Shown: piece by piece, positions 40,601-53,700 of the stretch
How the letters are laid out: each line of letters opens with the position of its first letter
How positions within the stretch are numbered: the first letter of the stretch is position 1
Source: Aphelocoma coerulescens
Lineage: Eukaryota; Chordata; Aves; Passeriformes; Corvidae
Direction of reading: 5' to 3'
Assembly (NCBI RefSeq): GCF_041296385.1
Contig: NC_091017.1
Span: 54,496,214 to 54,560,213 of the forward strand
Length of the DNA stretch: 64,000 bases
Position numbers and translations under genes: made by a program
Notes under the pieces: generated by a model
The model's input: the letters and a program-made list of their open reading frames with translations, nothing else
Database searches by the model: none
Told to the model about the DNA's origin: nothing

Positions 40601-42377
40601 TTGCCTTTCAGAGAAGGATACTTCTGAGACTCTCAAGTATTTTGAAAACTGTTATAAAAAGAGACTTATCAGATGTTATTTTAAACTTCCTTTATAATTA
40701 ACTTCCTAACTTTTATTAAGATATTCTATGTGCATGAAACTCACCATGTATTCAAAATGTCTGGGCTTGTAGTGGACTTTTTCGTTATAAGAAATATTTT
40801 TCAGCACTTTATTTCTGGAGTATGACACAGGAGATTTTAAAAATCTATAAAATCAATCAGATGATCTCTGTGGAAGTGTTATGAGATATGCAGCTGAAAA
40901 TAGCTTTATAACAGTCAGTAAGTTTCTGTAAATCCCATAGTACATCAAGGAGAAAAGACATTAATTTAGCTTTTTTATTAGGAAAAGGAGTGGGAAAGAT
41001 GCATGGAAGAAAGTCCAGAGAGGCCCTAAGTGCAAGGAATGATCATTTTTCCCAAGCTCCATCAGGAAGTGAAAAGCATTGCGGGGAAAAAAAATCATCC
41101 TACTATGTTGTAAATTAAGGTTTGCTTGCCGAGTTTTAACTTTCTTATACACTTTGTGAAGGAAGCAAAAAAAAGGTTTTCTTCTATGAGATGCTGCAAG
41201 GGATTGGCATGTGCTGAGGTCTGCTGTCTCTGAAGTGAATGGATACAAATATATCCATTTTCTTTCTTCTCTTTCTCTGTAGTTATCTCTAGATCCAACG
41301 GGTAAAACTTGTGCAGAAAGCAAACCAGTTTAAACACTGAAGTTAGGTGTAAGCTAAAGTACCCTGATGGACATGAATCAAAGTATACAACGCTTTGCAC
41401 AACGGGGTTTTTAAAATACCCTTTTTGGAGCAGGTTGCTGGGAGATGCTCAGTACCCTCAGAACCCTTATTTCTCCTGCACCAGCAATGAGAACTAGGAA
41501 TTTACTGTTCTCCCATTCTGGGGTCCTCAGCCAGGCATGGAAGTGGATGGTTCATCCTGCTGGAGCAGCTGAACACCACATAGCTCTCTTAACACTGTAT
41601 CTCTGAGAATATACCATAACTGATGCTTCAGAGGAAATTGTAATCAATAATACTAGATATCTTGGGAACAATTACTCTTACTTGTCAGTGGAAGTGAGGA
41701 GTTAATATCCTAGACAATATGGAAGAAAGATATCTTCCACAGGGAGTTTTGCAGATAAATTTCACTTTGCACAAAAATGTATTCCCCTGAACCATTTCAA
41801 ACACATTAATCTTACTGCCTGTGAATGCTTTTCTGTATTTATATTATGGGAAGGGCATGGACTAACATTCTTTTTATAATTTCTGATTTAATATATATCT
41901 TGACCATAACATATTTTACTGTCTTGTAACAAACCTACTCCCCACTCCCTTCAAATTAATTAGTCCAGCTGATCTCAATCTTTCCTTTTAGGAAAGTTCT
42001 TGATTTTCCAGACTTCAATAATTATAATTTCCCTTCTCAGGACTTTTTGTATATATGCGAAGTTTTAAATTGGTCCCTCTCATATTCAATGTTTGGCATT
42101 TCTCCATGTTGAATTTCAGCAGACATTATGTAGTGTAATTACATAACAGCTTTAGAAAGTCTTTTTGTTTTCTGCCCAAATCTTGTCAAACCTAAATAAT
42201 TTCATCCTTACAATGCCTAACTACAGGACTGTTTCTGTTTGATTGAATCAATGAGGAACATTAGAGAATTAGAAGACCATGTCGTCAATTACAGAGTAGA
42301 AAATAATCAGATAGTAATTTCTGTGTATTATATTACTACTCAAGAGAATTTGAATTAACTGAAAAGATAATACAAGC
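37643..42377. other. Unannotated non-coding stretch
   Basis: No gene, RNA gene or repeat was recognised. Open frames reach 120 codons (minus, 40961-41323) but show no family features and overlap another frame on the same strand. An A/C-rich run (AAAAAACCCCAAACCAAACC) lies near 40566. Confidence 0.5.
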
Positions 42378-42968
42378 TGTGCTGGTTTTGGCTGGGATAG
42401 AGTTAATTTTCTTCAGCGTCGCTAGTAGAAGGATATACTTTGGATTTGTGCCGGAAATAGTGTTGATAACAGAGGGACGCTTTTTCACTGCTGAGCAGTG
42501 CTTACACAGAGCCAAGGCCTTCTCTGCTCCTCACCCACTTCACCAGTGATGAGTCTGGGGAAGCAATAACTTTAGGAGCAGACATATCTGGGATACCTGA
42601 TCCCAGCTGAAACAAGGGGTATTCCAACCCCTTTGGCATCATGTTCAGCGTGGAGAGCTGGCAGATGAAGAAGAAAGGGAAGGACTTTTCAGAGTGATGG
42701 CGTTTGTCTTCTCAAGTCACTATTACATGTGATAGAGCCCTGCTTTCCTGGGGACAGCTGAACACCTGCCTGCCTCATGAAAAGTGGAGTGATGAAAAGT
42801 GGTGAATTAATTGCTTGGGTTTTGTTGCTTGTGTGCAAGGATTTTGCTTTCCCTGTTAAACTGCCCTTATCTCAATGAGTTTTATCCTTCTGATTCTCTC
42901 CCATCTAACCAGCAAGGAGTGAGTGAGCAGATGTGTGGGGTTCAGTTGCTGGCTGGAGTAAAAGAACA
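42378..42968 (+). mobile_element. Solo LTR, avian ERVL-like family
   Basis: About 590 bp starts TGTGCTGGTTTTGGCTGGGA and ends near GCTGGCTGGAGTAAAAGAACA, fitting the TG...CA ends of a retroviral LTR. Internal blocks I recognise from a common bird LTR are GTGTTGATAACA, GGGGTATTCCAACCCCTTTGGCATCATG, the region TTTCCCTGTTAAACTGCCCTTATCTCAATGAGTTTT, and CTGATTCTCTCCCATCTAACC. No second LTR or gag-pol sequence is next to it, so it is a solo LTR. Flanking 5-mers (CAAGC and GAGTT) do not match, so the target-site duplication is lost or the ends are misjudged. The family assignment is from memory. Confidence 0.82.
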
Positions 42969-43738
42969 GAGTTTTCTTTCCTCTGAATTTAGAAGGACAC
43001 ATCTGTTGTTATACTTCATTTCAAGAAAGGTGGAACTTTAGTCCTCCAGTGACACTTGATCGCACCAAAACTGAAAACATTCTTCCTATGCATAAAATAT
43101 TTTAGGTACTTTTATTTATACATACATACACACAGATGAATGAGGAAACAAATATAATTAGTTAATATATCCAGAGAAAAGGCAATCCCAGAGTAGGTGC
43201 CAAAAAATTCTCTTTTCATGTTTTGACACAAAAAGCACAGAGAAAATATTTTGAATACATGAAATACCTCCAGAATATCTTGCCTTTCAAAGATATTTTG
43301 ATCCAGAACACAATTTGTGGTTGCTAGGGCATGCTGGACACTAATGTTCTGTATGGCTTTTGTTTGGTGCCAAGTGCTGGTGAAGTGCATTGTTGAGTTT
43401 GCCTGCAAAAACTTGGATACCAACACTGAATACCCAACAGACTGGAAACCTCAGAGGGCTGAGAAGTCCCTAAGGACTGTGTGGACCGAGAGTTTCAGTG
43501 AGGTCTATGGGATACCTGACATACCTGATACTCAGTTTCTGGAGCTGCAAAACTGCAGGGTCCTAAAAGCAAAGCTTTTAGATTTGAAGTTCAATCATCT
43601 CCCTAACTAAACAGCTAGTGAAGGGCAGCCTTTTGGGACTGTACTTGTCACCTTGGATACTTAAGGGTTTTTTTATTTAGCCATTACTTTAGAGGCCCAG
43701 AGACACAACTTAGGAATCACAAGTATATTCTGAGATAT
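42969..43738. other. Spacer between two LTRs
   Basis: This 770-bp stretch separates two LTRs of different families. I see no gag, protease, polymerase or envelope-like motif, so it does not look like a proviral interior. A 97-codon plus-strand frame (43317-43610) overlaps a minus-strand frame and resembles nothing known. Confidence 0.5.
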
Positions 43739-44232
43739 TGTCCTGGGTTGCAGTGTATTCCATTACCATCCTCATGAGCTGTTGAAACCAGGTGGGGCAG
43801 TGTTTCCTTGCCTCCTCCCTCCGGACTATCTACTGTTAATGAGCCCATCAACACCTGCCCTCATGACTCATCATGCCATTGTGAGAGGCTCCACCCAGAG
43901 GGAGGAACCAAGCATTCCATCCTGGATATAGTCTGAGATTCTGAACAACACAGCCACCTTTTTCACTGGAATCCCAGAGGACAGGAGCTACATAACCACC
44001 ATTGGACCTTCTGAGGAAGAGAAGACCCTTTCTACAGGATCACCACTTCAGGAGGACTGCACTCACCATTTTATCGGACTGCTGCCACCACCCTGACTAA
44101 CAGGGTGTCAGGTTGTATCCTGACTCTGTCAGTTTAACCCAGTGTTTTCTGCCTTTTTTTTTTTTAATTTCCCTATTAAATTGTTATAATGACTTGGTGC
44201 CTCCCTCTGGTTTGTTTTCAAACTAGTAGAAC
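43739..44232 (+). mobile_element. Solo LTR of a second endogenous retrovirus family
   Basis: The sequence begins TGTCCTGGGTTGCAGTGTAT and runs about 490 bp. It is GC-richer than its surroundings. A TATA-like GGATATAG lies at about 43924-43931 and a polyadenylation-type ATTAAA at 44175-44180, followed by a GT/T-rich stretch. This order (TATA, then a poly-A signal near the end) fits a plus-strand LTR with U3-R-U5. The exact 3' end is uncertain: 44220 (TTTTCA) or slightly later. I could not find a clean target-site duplication or a partner LTR. I recognise the type from passerine genomes but cannot name the family. Confidence 0.7.
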
Positions 44233-44430
44233 TATTGAAGCATATTTCCTTTTGGTTGCCCTGCCCATTTTGTTTTAATGCCTGAGCATATTACAGGCAT
44301 AAATGCAGTCCAGTAAAAGTGATTGTTACCTAATGTAAAATACAAAATTTTAAAATCAGGAAAATATGCTTCTCAATTTGTGTATTGGGGAACTCCTGCC
44401 TCTATGTAACCAGGATACCTTGCAAGAAGA

Positions 44431-44674
44431 CTTTATCTTTAAAGATCATTTGGATGAGGGGATTGAGTGCATAAATTTGCAGATGACACCAAGTTGGGCA
44501 GGAGTGTTGTTCCACAGCAGGGAAGGCTCTGCAGAGGGATCTGGATAGGCTGGATGAATGGGCTGCGGCCAACAGTATGAGATTCATGGCATGGTGATGT
44601 TCAGTCAAAGGTTGAACTCAATGATCTTGGAGGTATTTTCTAACCTCGTGGATTCTATGGTTTTATGATTCTGT
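44431..44674 (+). mobile_element. CR1 LINE with large internal deletion
   Basis: The left part encodes the reverse-transcriptase catalytic core: KFADDTKLG is read at about 44473-44499, with FADD at 44476-44487 as the CR1 form of the YxDD motif. At about 44600 the sequence jumps to the CR1 3' end (GTTGAACTCAATGATCTTGG ... GATTCTATGGTTTTATGATT). About a kilobase that normally lies between these parts is absent. The copy is inactive. Confidence 0.88.
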
Positions 44675-47600
44675 ACTTAAATTAGTCTTAAATGGCAACC
44701 AGTACTTCAATTTTAATTTATTACAATGAAAAATTCCATAGTCATTGTCTGGGCAGGATCGTGTTACTATTGTTTCTTTAGAAACAGATGTTTACCTTGC
44801 ATCAAAAACTCTGAAGAGAGAAACTGTTCATGCAAAGGAATTCCTGAATTCAGTTATGCATCTGCAAAATTGTATTTATAAGTTGTAACACTATACATGT
44901 TTTCTCTACCTACATATATTTTGCACTCTTTTTAAAATTTTATAATGTATAATAGAAATATTAAATTCTTCTAATCATAATGGAAATCTGATTAGATTTG
45001 AAAGTTTACATCAAGAAAGTAATGGAAGCTTCACATTTTGAAAAAAAACCCAAACTCATTTCCACTGTTAGGAACAAAGGAATGTTAGAATTACCCTTCT
45101 GTGAAAAAGAAATGATCATTACATAGATCGCTTGTCTCATGCACCTGCACAGCTAGAATATCTCAGCAGCATTTTTCTTGTTCAACCAAGCATCCCTTGA
45201 GCTCTGACTTCATAGCCTTTACCTTATTCCTTTTGCTTCCTGATAACTAATTCTCACAGGTAGTGAAATTCTATCTTCTGGAAACAACTTCCAAAAAAAA
45301 AAAGGAAAAAATAAAGCAAAAAAGGGAGTTTTACAGGACAGACTAGAATATCTCATCTGGATATTGGCAAATGAAGCAATCAGATGAAGCTGAATAATGG
45401 CCAGACTGCTAAGTATTTATTTATGTTACTTGAGAATCTCAATCAACAATTAGGGTGCTACTGCCAAATTCTATGCATACATGTAATTTTATCTTCTGAA
45501 CTCACAAGCACTCTTTTTCTGCAACAAAATTGCCTTGATGCCTGGAAGTTCCCATCAGTGCAATGAAGAACATCCTCTACTGGCCATGGCCACTGCAGGT
45601 GTTGGAGGATCTATTGGCCTCCCATGGTGTGCCTGAACCTCTAATCAGAAAACAGCTGCTGAAAAATACTGTCCCTGAAAGAGGACAAGGGTAGCAGATG
45701 GAGCAGGTTTGGGTTTTTCCTGCAGATGCTTCTGAAATGCAGCCTGGGTGTTATTACAGAAGATGTCTCCAAGCAAAGGAAAGCCTAGCAGGGAAGGTAT
45801 GTACAAGGGATTGCCGTGAAAAGAACGCAGCAGGGGAAAAAAAGCATCTGTTCTTTACTGCTCAGTGCAGAGGCTGTGAGCTGAGTGTGTGACTGCTTCC
45901 CTGGGGAATGTGGTGGTTTCACCTTGCCTGGAGCCCACAGTGTGGGGAGACCCCTGACTGAACAAGAGGGCCTCTGGAACCAGGGGCAGAACAGGGACTT
46001 CTCTAAAGTTATGCCCAAGAAGCAAGATTACACAGAATATTCTTCAGAGGTGCAAGGTCAGGCATAGTAGCATCTGCTGTTCTCAAATCAGCATCATCTA
46101 AAAGACACTTTAGGAGATAAAAATCTCACATATTTGGCAGCTGGGCCATGCAGAAACATTTGTAGTGTCTGAACAATTTTAGTGCAGCTGTCACCTCACC
46201 CAGCTTTTACTGAGGTTGCCATGATGGCACATTACTGGGACTTTCAAAATAGACTTATCCAGTCTTTTACATACATACATATATATTTTAATACGTCAAT
46301 TAAAATATAGCCAAATATGTAAACCAATGCTTTTGTGGAAGGGTCATACTATGCCCAGTTCTGAGCTAACCTGTTTTTATTCTTGTGGGCAATGCTTTTG
46401 AAGATCAGATTCTATGCCTGAAATGTGGGAGCTACAATCATGCTTGAATACGACTTGAATTATAGTCTCAGGAAGGTATGTTTTACATGGTATAGGAAGA
46501 GGGTAAAATAAGGATGTGTAATAAAAGGATTGCCTAGTAAAACAGGTTATTAACTAGCTTTCTTTGCCTACAGAGTCTCTGTCCTTCCTCTTCTAATCCC
46601 ACAAGGGAACTTTTGTCTAGGTTTTTGCATTGCTTTGAGATTATACTTGGGACTTTTAAAAAATCTATATAATTGCTGTCCTTCAAAAATTTTGTCTTTG
46701 GAAACTGTCTCCTAGCAACAATGTATTTATCATTCTCAGGCAAGGAAATGGCATCTTGCCATTCAGATACACTAATTGTGATTTTCTTTTTTTTTAGGCA
46801 AGGAAATAACTTGCACTCAATGCAACATTAAATTAGAAGGAACAGAATTAAGAAGAAATAATGGCAAACATGACTGGAAAAAAACAACCTAATCATATCT
46901 ATTTGCATATGATGATGGAGTTTCTTGCTAGTGAGGCTGTCGCTGCCATATAAAAACTGATAGTTCTCAGTCACATATAACTGACTGGCATTCATTACTT
47001 TTAAAAAGCCAGGAGATAGAATAGGGTAATTTAATGATTCCTTACTATAAATTTGAAGATATTTTGTAATGGAAGTATCTTTCTTTGTTCACATCAGCAG
47101 TGTGTCCTCTGCTTGTACCTGATGCATGTGAAGAGAAGAGCTGTACACGTTACCAGCTGGTGACTGTAGGTCCTAAATGCCAGTGATGTCATACAGTACT
47201 CCCAGAGTGCTGTCAGGCATATTGCCACCTTTTGCTCTGTGCTGCTAATTTTTAAGATATTTTCTCAGCTTTAATTTCAGAGACACTAAATTAATTAGAC
47301 TTTAAATATATTTAATATTATTCTTCATGATTTGTTACTAAATGGGTGAAAGAGTATTATTGTGATGGCTTATCTTAAGCCAGACCATTTTGCCCTTCTG
47401 ATAAATGGGGATGCTCAGCAGGATGGCTGTCCTAAGCAGTTCTCTAAAACTGTTTGTATATGGCTGGGGACAAATACTGCCTGAAGGTATAGTGGAAAGC
47501 AATTCCTCTAATGCAAAATTATTACTACTAGAATCAGTAACATGATAAGAGTGTTCATATGGAAATGTGTTGATATGCAAGGTTTATTATGTTTTGGATT

Positions 47601-47698
47601 ACACTTTCCTGTATATTGACACCAGATTAGATCTATATTACCTGAAATCCTTCGGTCTTAAGTGCTCAGCTGTATCATACTGGACTTTGTATTTCCTC

Positions 47699-47716
47699 TT
47701 TTTTTTTTTTTTTTTT
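47699..47716. repeat. Poly-T run
   Basis: Eighteen consecutive T residues. A (T)7 run follows 15 bases later. It could be the complement of a poly-A tail of an old minus-strand retroposon, but no element body was recognised to the right. Confidence 0.85.
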
Positions 47717-50700
47717 CCTTGAGCTTCCCTTTTTTTAGTGCTCAATGAGGCAAAAAAATTTAAGTGTGCAAGCATTGAAGGAAAAATACATTGTGGTAAT
47801 ATTGGGGGAAAATAAATTGATTTGACATGCGAGGACAAAATTCATTACTGGCGGAAGAAAAAATATTATTTCTGTATTTCCTTTTAATTACACAAATCAG
47901 GGCTTACAGTAGGTGTTCAGAATATTAGCTTGGTTGCCACATAGATAATTAATTGCTAAATGTTAAATAATTTTCATTTAACAATGAAATTTTATATTTA
48001 AAAATGCTCATAAGTATTTTCATCAACCTCCTTTGTCATGGTACTTTTGATTGGGAAAGCAGGAAGAAAATTAAAGCAGGTGTCAGCTGTAAATTTTGAA
48101 CCTGGAGAGTGCTATCCATGAGTTGCCCAATTGAAAAAAAAAAAATCAATAGAAGAAAATTATTTATGTTTAAACTAGACCAGCTTTTTAAAATATGAAA
48201 AGTGCTTCACAGTAACAGTGTAAAAAATTTCTCCTTTCCTCACCTTGATGGTGAAGAAATAAATAATAGCAAGATTTGTCTGTAAAAAAGAGTCTCTGGT
48301 GCTGCTTTTAGCATATTTTTATAACTTTATGGGAAATCAGCCATTCTCAAACAAAAATCCATTTCATTAATAAGCAGACATACTAATACTGTGAAGAATA
48401 AAATGACTGACAGAGCTGACTGGAGTATTTTATTGCTTGAGTCTTATTCATGGTAGAGCTTTCTCTGAGTTATTTCTTTTTCTTACTATTAGGAAAGCAG
48501 AAATAACAAGTAGCTTGCAAGGGCAACATAATAGTATTCTGATAGAAGTGGGTTGTCCTGTGTCAACTCTATGAATTTCCACTCTCTGGAAGCCTCAGTA
48601 TCCCATTGGCACGAAGGTGAACATTGTTTAGGGTATATCAGCTACCACTAGCAGGGAGGATCCTTCTGAAATTTAATGAAAATCTCTCAGGATGAAATTC
48701 CCTTATGGACTAGAGATAGTAATTACATGCCTCGAGGGCTAAAAATAGCCCTTTGACAGTATTAAATGTGCTTGCTAGGATACTGGGTATTTAATTCAAC
48801 TTCTTGCAACAGTTTAAACATAAATTAGTTGGTCCCAGTAGACTGGAGGCTATGGTTTTAATCTGCAAAACTATCAGCTCCCTCTCAGAGACAAAGCAGG
48901 AGCTGAATAACCCGTGCCAGATGGAGCTGGAATATGTAGAATTTCACAGGATTGGACTGGCTGGCTTTTCATTAAACAGTTATTTTCTTTTGGGAAAATT
49001 TGTGTTTCTTTCATCACCTTCTGATTAGAATAGCTCTTACCTCCAAATCAGAGTATTAGCTCATTTTTCTAATTGTTATTTTATCTATCTTAATTTTCAT
49101 CAGCATCCAGATTTCTTCTGCTATGCAGACAAAGCTGTGTGCATTTTTTTTCCACTTCACTGATAGCTTTCCAACAAACTGAGCAATATACAGGAGACAT
49201 ACGCACCAAAACTTTGGTAGAATACAAACTGGTTGAAGGAGAAAATTGAGATGTGTTTAAACCCCTGGTAGATAATTTTTAATTGTAAACTACTGTTAAG
49301 AGTTGCTTTGCAATGATACAGGGACCTTTTGCTCCCTATGCATGTGTCATACATATCTTGACTGTGTAGAAAAAGAGATACCTAATCCTTTTTCTTTAAT
49401 AATAGAATGCTAAGCTGAATTCCAAGCCATTAGAAGCAAATTTTGTGCATATACACATATGGAAGAAAGCCTCTTACGCAGAAAAAGAGAAGCCCTTAGA
49501 AATATCAATTACTGCCAATATTATCTCTTTGAGGATAGAAAGATCAATTAACATGTTTTAGGAAACTGTCTTTCTAAAGCTGAAAGAGGTAATCAGCAAA
49601 AGATAAAAATGATGAGTAAAGGTGAGGAAGTGTTAATAATTGCTGCAAAAAGTAAAATAACACCCAGTAAAAAAGAGGTCAGGACAAACTGGAAGGCTGA
49701 CTTGCCAAAGACTATTTGGCTACCAACACATTCAGTAGCACTTATTTCAGTGGACTTTGCCACTACTGCAACGCCCATGTATGTGCATGTAGGCACGTGT
49801 GGGGCTGTGCATGCACTTGTGGATATTTATATGTGTATGCTTACTGCACTCAGTGACATCTGATACAGGCCTCTGGTTCTGGAAACAGGCCCCAGCGTAA
49901 AAGCTTTTATCAAAGCTGGGATTTAAAGTTACAGCTGAAGTTTTAAGAAATACTGACATCTCTTATGCTTCAGTCGGACCTTTTGTGGAGAGGGCAGGGG
50001 CCACATCCTCTTCACAAAATGAGAGATTTCAGTCTACCCAGGTCACACTCATCTTTACTGCAACTCATCCGTTTGCAGCAACAGACAGCACTGCTGGTTT
50101 TGAATGGTTTTCATATCATTGTGTTGTTATAAAGTGGTATATGTGTCACAGAAAGAAAGGAATTCAGACAAGAGATTTGTTAAGAACAGTTAGTGACAGC
50201 ATTAGAAATGGGACCTTCACATCCTGAGTAATTTCTCACCATACCATCTCCAGTATTTGTATATCAGAAAGCAACAAATATTCAAATCCCTTTTTAAATT
50301 AAACTTTGCTAAATATCCTAAATTAAGCACTTGTGCAGTGCTGCACAACTTATTTTCCTACAGTTCAGGACTGATCTTCTTTTCAGCACTTTCATTCAGG
50401 CCTGAATGAATCCATGTTTGAAATCTGTAACTCATTCTCATATGACTTTTTCTAACAATTTAATGGCATTAATAATTTACCTAAGTTAAATTATACAGCT
50501 AAAATTCCATAGTACCATAGATTACTTTCATTTGTTACAAATTATTGCTCCTGTTACTGCACAAATCCTCCAGTAATATCAGCTGTTTACTGTTAATGAA
50601 AGATATTACTACATTAAGAAAGGAATTAATTTAGGTTTTTTTGTAAGTTTGCCATTAAAAAATTACTAATTGGTATTAGAGACAATGAATCAACATCATC

Positions 50701-53700
50701 TGACATAACCCAGTGTCTCCTGTGAGCCGAGAGTTAAGTAATTTCCATTTCACTACCCAAATGTACAATTCTTCCAGGGACCGGTTCTGCTGTTAACTCA
50801 TATAATTAATTATCTTTAGTGTTGAGGGAATTGCACCTGCATGCAACAGGCAAATAAATATCATCCTTAAAATTTTAGCACTATAATTTGAATATTACTT
50901 CATGATGCTGTTGAAAGGGTTTCTATTTTCTACACTATTTTTTCCCATCTCTCTTTAATATAAACCATTGTATTTAGTAGATCTCAGAGAGAATACTGCT
51001 ACTATCTCTTCAGCTTTCTGGTAGATGTTAGTCCTTTGTTTACCCATGTGCTGTGAATACCCAAGATATACCTTCACTGATGTTGACTTTTAAATGCTTT
51101 TTGTAACACAGCAATTTTTTCTCCTCAGATCTCATTCCTTTGGCTCTGCACATGGTAGACTCATGCCAGTCCCAGAAAGAACTGTTCAATAGGTCTTTTT
51201 AACAACTTTTAAAGATATCCTTTTCCAAGTAATCCTGTGCTCCAAACTGCTATGCTACTAGAAACTTGCTGAGACATGGATTGGTAACAGACGCACGCTC
51301 CTTTATATAGAGATGACCTTAGGAAAGAAATAGCATTTTACTCCCCAGATTTAGAAATTTATTTTGCCTATCAATTAGGAGAACAAGGGTCACACAGTCT
51401 ATGTGCTGTTTTCCTTTTTTCTCTGAAAGCCATAATTTTCAAACTTCAAGCTAACAAGCAAATGCCTAATGATAGTTCAGGACATTTTGCCGTTCCCTTC
51501 ATGAGAAGAGACTTGGAGATCTTAAAAATGCTCCTAAGTGATTTTTAAAAATTATTTTATTTCAGTGTAAAATTATGATAAAAGAAATAGAATATGTACA
51601 AGTCATTATAAATGTGAGAATAAAAAAGCCTTGATTCCATTTTTTTCGTTACACCCCTTGACATAAGACTGCAGGCTTGCAATATTTTTCAACACACTTT
51701 TAAGTCTACATTTACAATTAGTTGATTTCTAACATGAAAGCTATTGGCATCTTCAGTCACATACAAGACACTAAGACAATACTCTATTAGACCTCACACA
51801 AGAAATAAAGTAGACTGGCTTTCAAGAATTTACAGTTTAGGCATAGTAACTTGCCATTTTTTGCCTGCAAAAAAAAGAACATTAGTACTGATGCAATATG
51901 ATATTACTACCTACACAAAACCACAAATGAAGCTTAAAATTTTTGAGAGCTTGAAAAAGGTCTGTTCAACACTCTGTGTGTATCCATGGGAAAGCCAGGC
52001 ATATAATGTAAACCACCTTTATGAATCAAGCCCCTAAGAGCAAATATGCTTCTCTGACACTGAAGAGCAGTGTTCACTTGCAAGTTAGCAAAAAATAGTG
52101 AGATAACAAAGGACGAGTGTTTTATCAGCAGCCTGATGACATCTTTTGACTAGAGCACTTGGTGTATTCTAAGTGTATGGGGAAAAAGGCAGGAAGAAAG
52201 CTGAAGAAACACCCCCTTCACTAACCCAAAGCCAGGAAGAGGATTAAACTAGCCAAAAATCCATGAGTAGAATAAATGAATTGGGCGCTAACAGTAACAT
52301 GACCTTATTATCATCTCTTTATATTTCAGTTTTGTAATAGTCTCACCGTGAAATTAATTTCTGATCTATCTTTTATGGCACAAACCAGACACAGATTATT
52401 AAGGTTTTATTTTTGGTTTTAAAGGTACTCAAGAATCTGCTTAGTTTGTTTCAGCCACACGATTCTTCATGCCTGAAGAATCAATTTACAGCATGAAAAA
52501 AAATATTTCTGACAGAGAATATTTCAATTGGTAACTACAGGCCTTGGAGCAAGCCCAGAGGTAAGAAATAAAGACAAAACCTTTAATAATATCACAGAGG
52601 AAGAAGAAAAGTAGCAGTGCACAAGCTTCAGCTGCTTAAAATATTAAGTTGTTCCAGTAAAGCTGAAAAAAACATGAAGCATTGTACGTCTACAAGTAGA
52701 AGATACACTAGACATAAATTTTAGGGAAGAAAAGAAACAATTCACTTACACTTTTGTCCAGGAATCAAAGCTAACAGTAAATGTTAATGCTCATTCAACT
52801 CCTCTTTGCGAGCAAAAAAAAACTTACAAATAATAAAAGTATGAAATTTTTGTTTCACATAAATACAAAGACATCACTAACAAAAATGTAATTATGAAAT
52901 ATTTTTCTTGACCTGTTAGTGAGAGGTTCCTTTTATGCCCACTTTATGTCCACATTTTATGCAGTTACATAAAGCGCCTTGTGTTAATAAATTGCTTTCT
53001 TTTATTAAAAAAAAAAAAATTAAGCAAAGGCAATTTAGGCTTAAAAGGACTGTTTCTATTTAATAGTGGGATGGATAAACTCAGATCATAAGCATTTGGA
53101 TTCAATCACCATCTAAATTCCCTCTGACGTGCTTAGAAAGTTAAACCTCAATTCTTGATGCCACTGAATACATTGCAGGTTATACACAAAGAGATCTCAA
53201 ACAAAAACTGAGATAACCATATGAGGGAAAATGTGGGACTGCCCTTAGTAAAACCAGAAAATGTTTAAGGTGATACTCTTGAAAATAAACCAGAGAAAAT
53301 AAGAATGCAGCCTGTTACATGAAGAAGCAGGGGCCAGAGGTAGGAAGGAGCAATACACTTGTTCTGTAAATGCTGTATTTACTAACACTAGTAAGAAAAG
53401 ACATTCCTATTAAAAGGTTATCTAAAGAAATTCAGAAAAATACTCAAAGAAATCTTAGATTTTAAATTAATTTTTGAGTTTCCTTCAAAAAAGAAGTTGA
53501 AAAGATGTTTTCCAAGAAAAAGTCTATAAATAGCTTTTATAGAAAAAAATTCAATTAACATATTTTATGGGAATCTGTAAAAAAAGGTTAAATTTTTATA
53601 GGCTACTAACTGCGTATTTTTGCGCACTTCTCATGAAGCAGCTGACACACAGTAACTTGTTAGCATGCCTAAGCCCTTGTACCTAAACCTTACTTCATGA

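Noticed and set aside
42969..43738. Possible proviral interior between two LTRs.
   Set aside because: The LTRs belong to different families and no gag, pol or env motif is visible in the 770-bp spacer.
46739..46806. 12-bp direct repeat AGGCAAGGAAAT flanking about 50 bp that ends in a T-run, resembling a retroposon target duplication.
   Set aside because: The T-run is on the wrong side for a poly-A tail of an insert bounded by these repeats, and no element body is present.
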